Below are positions 61,556 to 64,000 of a stretch of 64,000 nt of DNA, piece after piece. The stretch is from Flavobacteriales bacterium. GTDB taxonomy: Bacteria; Bacteroidota; Bacteroidia; JANQJC01. The stretch spans positions 73,854 to 137,853 of the forward strand of contig JANQJC010000100.1 in NCBI GenBank assembly GCA_028281825.1, read 5' to 3'. A model generated the notes under the pieces. The model saw only the letters and a program-made list of their open reading frames with translations, made no database searches and was not told the DNA's origin. Both the position numbers and the translations under genes were made by a program. Numbering within the stretch: the first letter of the stretch is position 1; each line of letters opens with the position of its first letter.

Positions 61556-62929
61556 ATGATAAAAAAGGCTCTCATAATAATTATTAATACCCTTGCACTT
61601 CTTACGCTTGTTGAGTTGGGGTTTTATCTATCAATTGGTGAAGAGGAGTATCCTACTAAACTTGAGGGGCTACTGACTTACACAGATAAAATCGGTCAGC
61701 CTAAACCCGCACAGACTAATCTTGATTGGCCAGAAGAGAAAATTTTTATCAGGGCTGAGGATGATAAAGATGAGCCCGAGGTACTCCTACTTGGAGGCGA
61801 GTCAATTCCTGGTACTTACATGTCACCGGCTACAATTCCAGTTAGCCCCGAAGAAATTCCCTCTGGTAGTAAGAATATATTCGTGATTGGAGGTTCCGCA
61901 GCTTTTGGCTACACCTGTAGTTATAATCAATCTTTTGCTACAATCTTAAATCAAAGGCTAGGTTCGGAATATAATGCAATCAATGCTGCTCAGGCTGGCT
62001 GGTCTTCTTCGCAATTGGTGCCAGTAGTCAAGAGAATTAGTGATTACTACAACCCGTCACTACTGATAATTATGTGCGGCAATAATGAATTCATTGGTTG
62101 GTCTATGAAAGAAGAAATAACTGATATGGGCATTAGCCGGGGGGTGCTTCAGTTAAGTACGAACAGTCATGCGCTTTCTTACCTGCTATATCAAAGGCTA
62201 ATGGCAAGGGGTAATTCAAGGCAATACTCGCATCAGGAAGAGTTTATTTTTCATAAGGAACTCAGAGGCTATAAATATGCCTTACAAAATCCGGCTCATA
62301 GGTATTTGGATTACGACTTCAACAGATGGAAAGAGCTTAAAGGCCGCTTTTTGAAAAATTTTGAAAATAACCTCATAACCATGATATACTATGCCAAGCA
62401 GAATGGTGCGGAAGTACTATTAATGACGGTGCCTTTCAACTATAGATTATCCCCCGTTTGGAAACACCCACAGCCGTGGTTTTACAATAGAGACAATAAA
62501 GCAACAATTGAAAGTGCTGTGAATAAAGCTGTTGCTGCAATTGAGAGCCGGCAATACCAGCAAGCGCTAAAAATACTTGATAATACAATAGCATTAGAAC
62601 CCGAACTCAGTTTGCTACATTACTTGAGAGCACACAGCTTGGAGCAAATAAGAGAGTTTCAAGAAGCTGAATTGGCCTACGAAAAATCGCGTGAGTATAT
62701 GGTTGGTAACTTGGGCAGTATTCCCAGCTTAAATAGGGTGACGCTGAAAGCCGCCGCTAGCAATGGAGTTGGGGTGATAGACCTCAAAAAAGCTTTTGAT
62801 GAAGCCGAACACAGCAAAGGGCACTATTTTAACGAAACGCTGGTTAGAGACGATTGCCATCCAAGTGATGCCGGGCAAGCCTTGATAGCAAAGGAAATCC
62901 TGAGGTGGCTCGGTAAGTCAGGCCAGTAA
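61556..62929 (+). CDS. Membrane-anchored SGNH-like protein with internal TPR pair
   Basis: This 457-residue protein starts MIKKALIIIINTLALLTLVE, a signal anchor. The SGNH-type fold is divergent: block I is IFVIGGSAAFGYT (GGS in place of GDS), block II is AAQAGWSSS, block III is MCGNNEFIG and block V is RDDCHPSDAGQALIAKEI (D-x-x-H). Between blocks III and V it carries an inserted helical pair (AIESRQYQQALKILDNTIAL and FQEAELAYEKSREYMV), a TPR-like element that is unusual inside an SGNH hydrolase. A rightward start at 61556 follows the lipoprotein's divergent promoter. Substrate unknown; the insertion may bind a protein partner. Confidence 0.82.
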   Translation: MIKKALIIIINTLALLTLVELGFYLSIGEEEYPTKLEGLLTYTDKIGQPKPAQTNLDWPEEKIFIRAEDDKDEPEVLLLGGESIPGTYMSPATIPVSPEEIPSGSKNIFVIGGSAAFGYTCSYNQSFATILNQRLGSEYNAINAAQAGWSSSQLVPVVKRISDYYNPSLLIIMCGNNEFIGWSMKEEITDMGISRGVLQLSTNSHALSYLLYQRLMARGNSRQYSHQEEFIFHKELRGYKYALQNPAHRYLDYDFNRWKELKGRFLKNFENNLITMIYYAKQNGAEVLLMTVPFNYRLSPVWKHPQPWFYNRDNKATIESAVNKAVAAIESRQYQQALKILDNTIALEPELSLLHYLRAHSLEQIREFQEAELAYEKSREYMVGNLGSIPSLNRVTLKAAASNGVGVIDLKKAFDEAEHSKGHYFNETLVRDDCHPSDAGQALIAKEILRWLGKSGQ

Positions 62930-63028
62930 AGGAAAAGTTAAAACAGACTATGTTATTCGCAACCTAAGATTTTCCGTGAGTCCCTCGAGGGTCTCGATAA
63001 AACTTTGTTTACTTTGTAAATAAATAAT

Positions 63029-63059
63029 AATGTACACACTTTTTATGGTAATGTACACA
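63029..63059. promoter_or_regulatory. Paired TGTACA-containing direct repeat, candidate operator
   Basis: AATGTACACA occurs at 63029-63038 and again at 63050-63059, exactly 21 bases apart (two helical turns). A further TGTACA lies at 63107-63112. All lie in the 201-base gap before the gene at 63131, as expected for a regulator-binding site. The rest of the gap holds a short palindrome at 62982-62991 (CCCTCGAGGG) and no obvious TAnnTTTG box. Confidence 0.45.
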
Positions 63060-63130
63060 TTCAGTTTTGTGTCATGATTTCAATGATAAAAAATCTTTAC
63101 GATTATTGTACATTAGCAGTTAATACACAG

Positions 63131-64000
63131 ATGCCACCAGAATATATAAGTAAGTCCATCCCACTTTTTATGTTGCTATTTTTGGCAACAATAGAAGCAT
63201 TGGGTGGCTTGTATTTTGAAAGCAAGCGAAGCAAAAATGATATCACCCTTGAATTAGTAAGTACTGCGGTTTTACCTACATTAGTTCAACCCCTCATATT
63301 CTTGCTCACTTTTTGGTTCATGAGTCAATTCCTGCCCAATCTGGAGGACTACTTTATCGGCACGGCCATCTGGTGGCACTTTGCAGCTTTTTTGATATTC
63401 GATGACATGACACAGTATTGGTGGCATCGTTTATCACACGTTAGCCCTTTCATGTGGAAACTCCATCGGCCGCACCATGTTATTGAAGAAATGGGTGTGC
63501 TGGTCACCTATCGTAATGCTGTACTGTATTATGCATTCATGCCCGGTATATGGTTCTCTGCGGCTTTAATATACCTGGGTATGGGTTATGCCTATCTTTT
63601 CTATTTACCCGTGAAGCTCACAATAATATTACTGGCGCACAGTGAAACTCGCTGGGATAGGCTTCTATACAAATACCCAATACTAAATCCACTAGCTTGG
63701 CTGATTGAGCGTACTATTTCAACACCCAGTACTCATTTTGCCCATCATGGCCTCACGGTTGAAGATGGGGTATCAAACCCCAATGGAAATTTTGGCAACC
63801 TCTTGTTTTTTTGGGACGTTTTGTTTGGCACCGCGAAAATTACCCGCAAATACCCTAAGCGCTTTGGTGCATGGAACCAAATGAAAGAGCCTTGGTATGT
63901 ACAACTGTTTTTTCCCATTATTCGCTCCAAGAATACCCAAAGTGAACTGCATTCAATACAATCTAAGTCAGATTACGACCCTTCCAAAGACTATAAAGAG
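63131..64000 (+). CDS. Sterol-desaturase/fatty-acid-hydroxylase family protein (3' end beyond window)
   Basis: The frame from ATG 63131 runs open for all 290 codons to the window edge. It encodes a polytopic membrane di-iron enzyme with the three His clusters of the family: WWHRLSH (HxxxH), KLHRPHH (HxxHH) and STHFAHHG (HxxHH). Bacterial members hydroxylate or desaturate lipids such as fatty acids, carotenoids or ornithine lipids; the substrate cannot be told. Membrane segments lie at about residues 15-30, 45-75 and 135-180. The upstream AATGTACACA repeats suggest specific regulation. Confidence 0.88.
   Translation, partial: MPPEYISKSIPLFMLLFLATIEALGGLYFESKRSKNDITLELVSTAVLPTLVQPLIFLLTFWFMSQFLPNLEDYFIGTAIWWHFAAFLIFDDMTQYWWHRLSHVSPFMWKLHRPHHVIEEMGVLVTYRNAVLYYAFMPGIWFSAALIYLGMGYAYLFYLPVKLTIILLAHSETRWDRLLYKYPILNPLAWLIERTISTPSTHFAHHGLTVEDGVSNPNGNFGNLLFFWDVLFGTAKITRKYPKRFGAWNQMKEPWYVQLFFPIIRSKNTQSELHSIQSKSDYDPSKDYKE

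Overview
The window is AT-rich chromosomal DNA from a member of the Bacteroidota, probably a Cytophagales-like lineage. The evidence is four secreted proteins with C-terminal sorting domains of the type IX secretion system (T9SS), signal peptides ending in AQ, several exact TAnnTTTG promoter elements (the Bacteroidota -7 box), and a gene set (kynU, hemL, gcvP, ltaE, sixA) with Bacteroidota-like sequences. I saw no rRNA, tRNA, CRISPR array, insertion sequence or integrase.

Positions 1-9.4 kb hold housekeeping genes: a partial DUF3352-like membrane protein, rnhB, kynU, hemL, a UbiA-like membrane protein, a secreted hypothetical protein and gcvP. Positions 9.6-12.8 kb carry three consecutive T9SS-sorted secreted proteins. 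Then come a PAP2 phosphatase and crcB with overlapping ends, and a ferredoxin/flavodoxin-reductase-like enzyme. Positions 14.6-16.3 kb are a small-gene region. It has three leftward promoters of the same architecture, a 50-residue ORF and a duplicated 33-bp leader element. Positions 16.3-27.9 kb hold a helical-repeat protein, threonine aldolase, a rightward run (subtilase, outer-membrane barrel, HD hydrolase, SixA), a divergent pair of a lipoprotein metallophosphoesterase and a BamA-like barrel, a large T9SS-sorted protein, and a voltage-gated-type K+ channel with a C-terminal zinc ribbon.

Positions 27.9-62.9 kb form the most unusual part, an apparent surface-glycosylation island. It encodes four proteins resembling the eukaryotic O-mannosyltransferases TMTC1-4, one DUF2723/GT117 protein (the TMEM260 family), a GT39-like GT-C enzyme, and three members of a membrane-plus-TPR family that looks GT-C-like and that I cannot name. 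It also has a GT2 glycosyltransferase, an RmlD-like reductase, an FAD oxidoreductase and four membrane-anchored SGNH hydrolases. The genes are packed into short-gap or overlapping operons: leftward 35.9-27.9 kb, rightward 36.0-43.8 kb, leftward 48.6-43.8 kb and leftward 61.0-56.6 kb.

Inside this island sit three tandem genes (49.7-55.8 kb) for exported fibre proteins. Each has a repetitive beta-roll shaft, YadA-head-like repeats, and a C-terminal intramolecular chaperone of the endosialidase/S74 type with its Ser-Lys dyad. My working hypothesis, which is inference, is that the GT-C enzymes O-glycosylate periplasmic or surface proteins, the fibres being candidate acceptors, and that the SGNH enzymes edit the glycan. 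The right edge holds the start of a sterol-desaturase/fatty-acid-hydroxylase family gene preceded by spaced TGTACA repeats.
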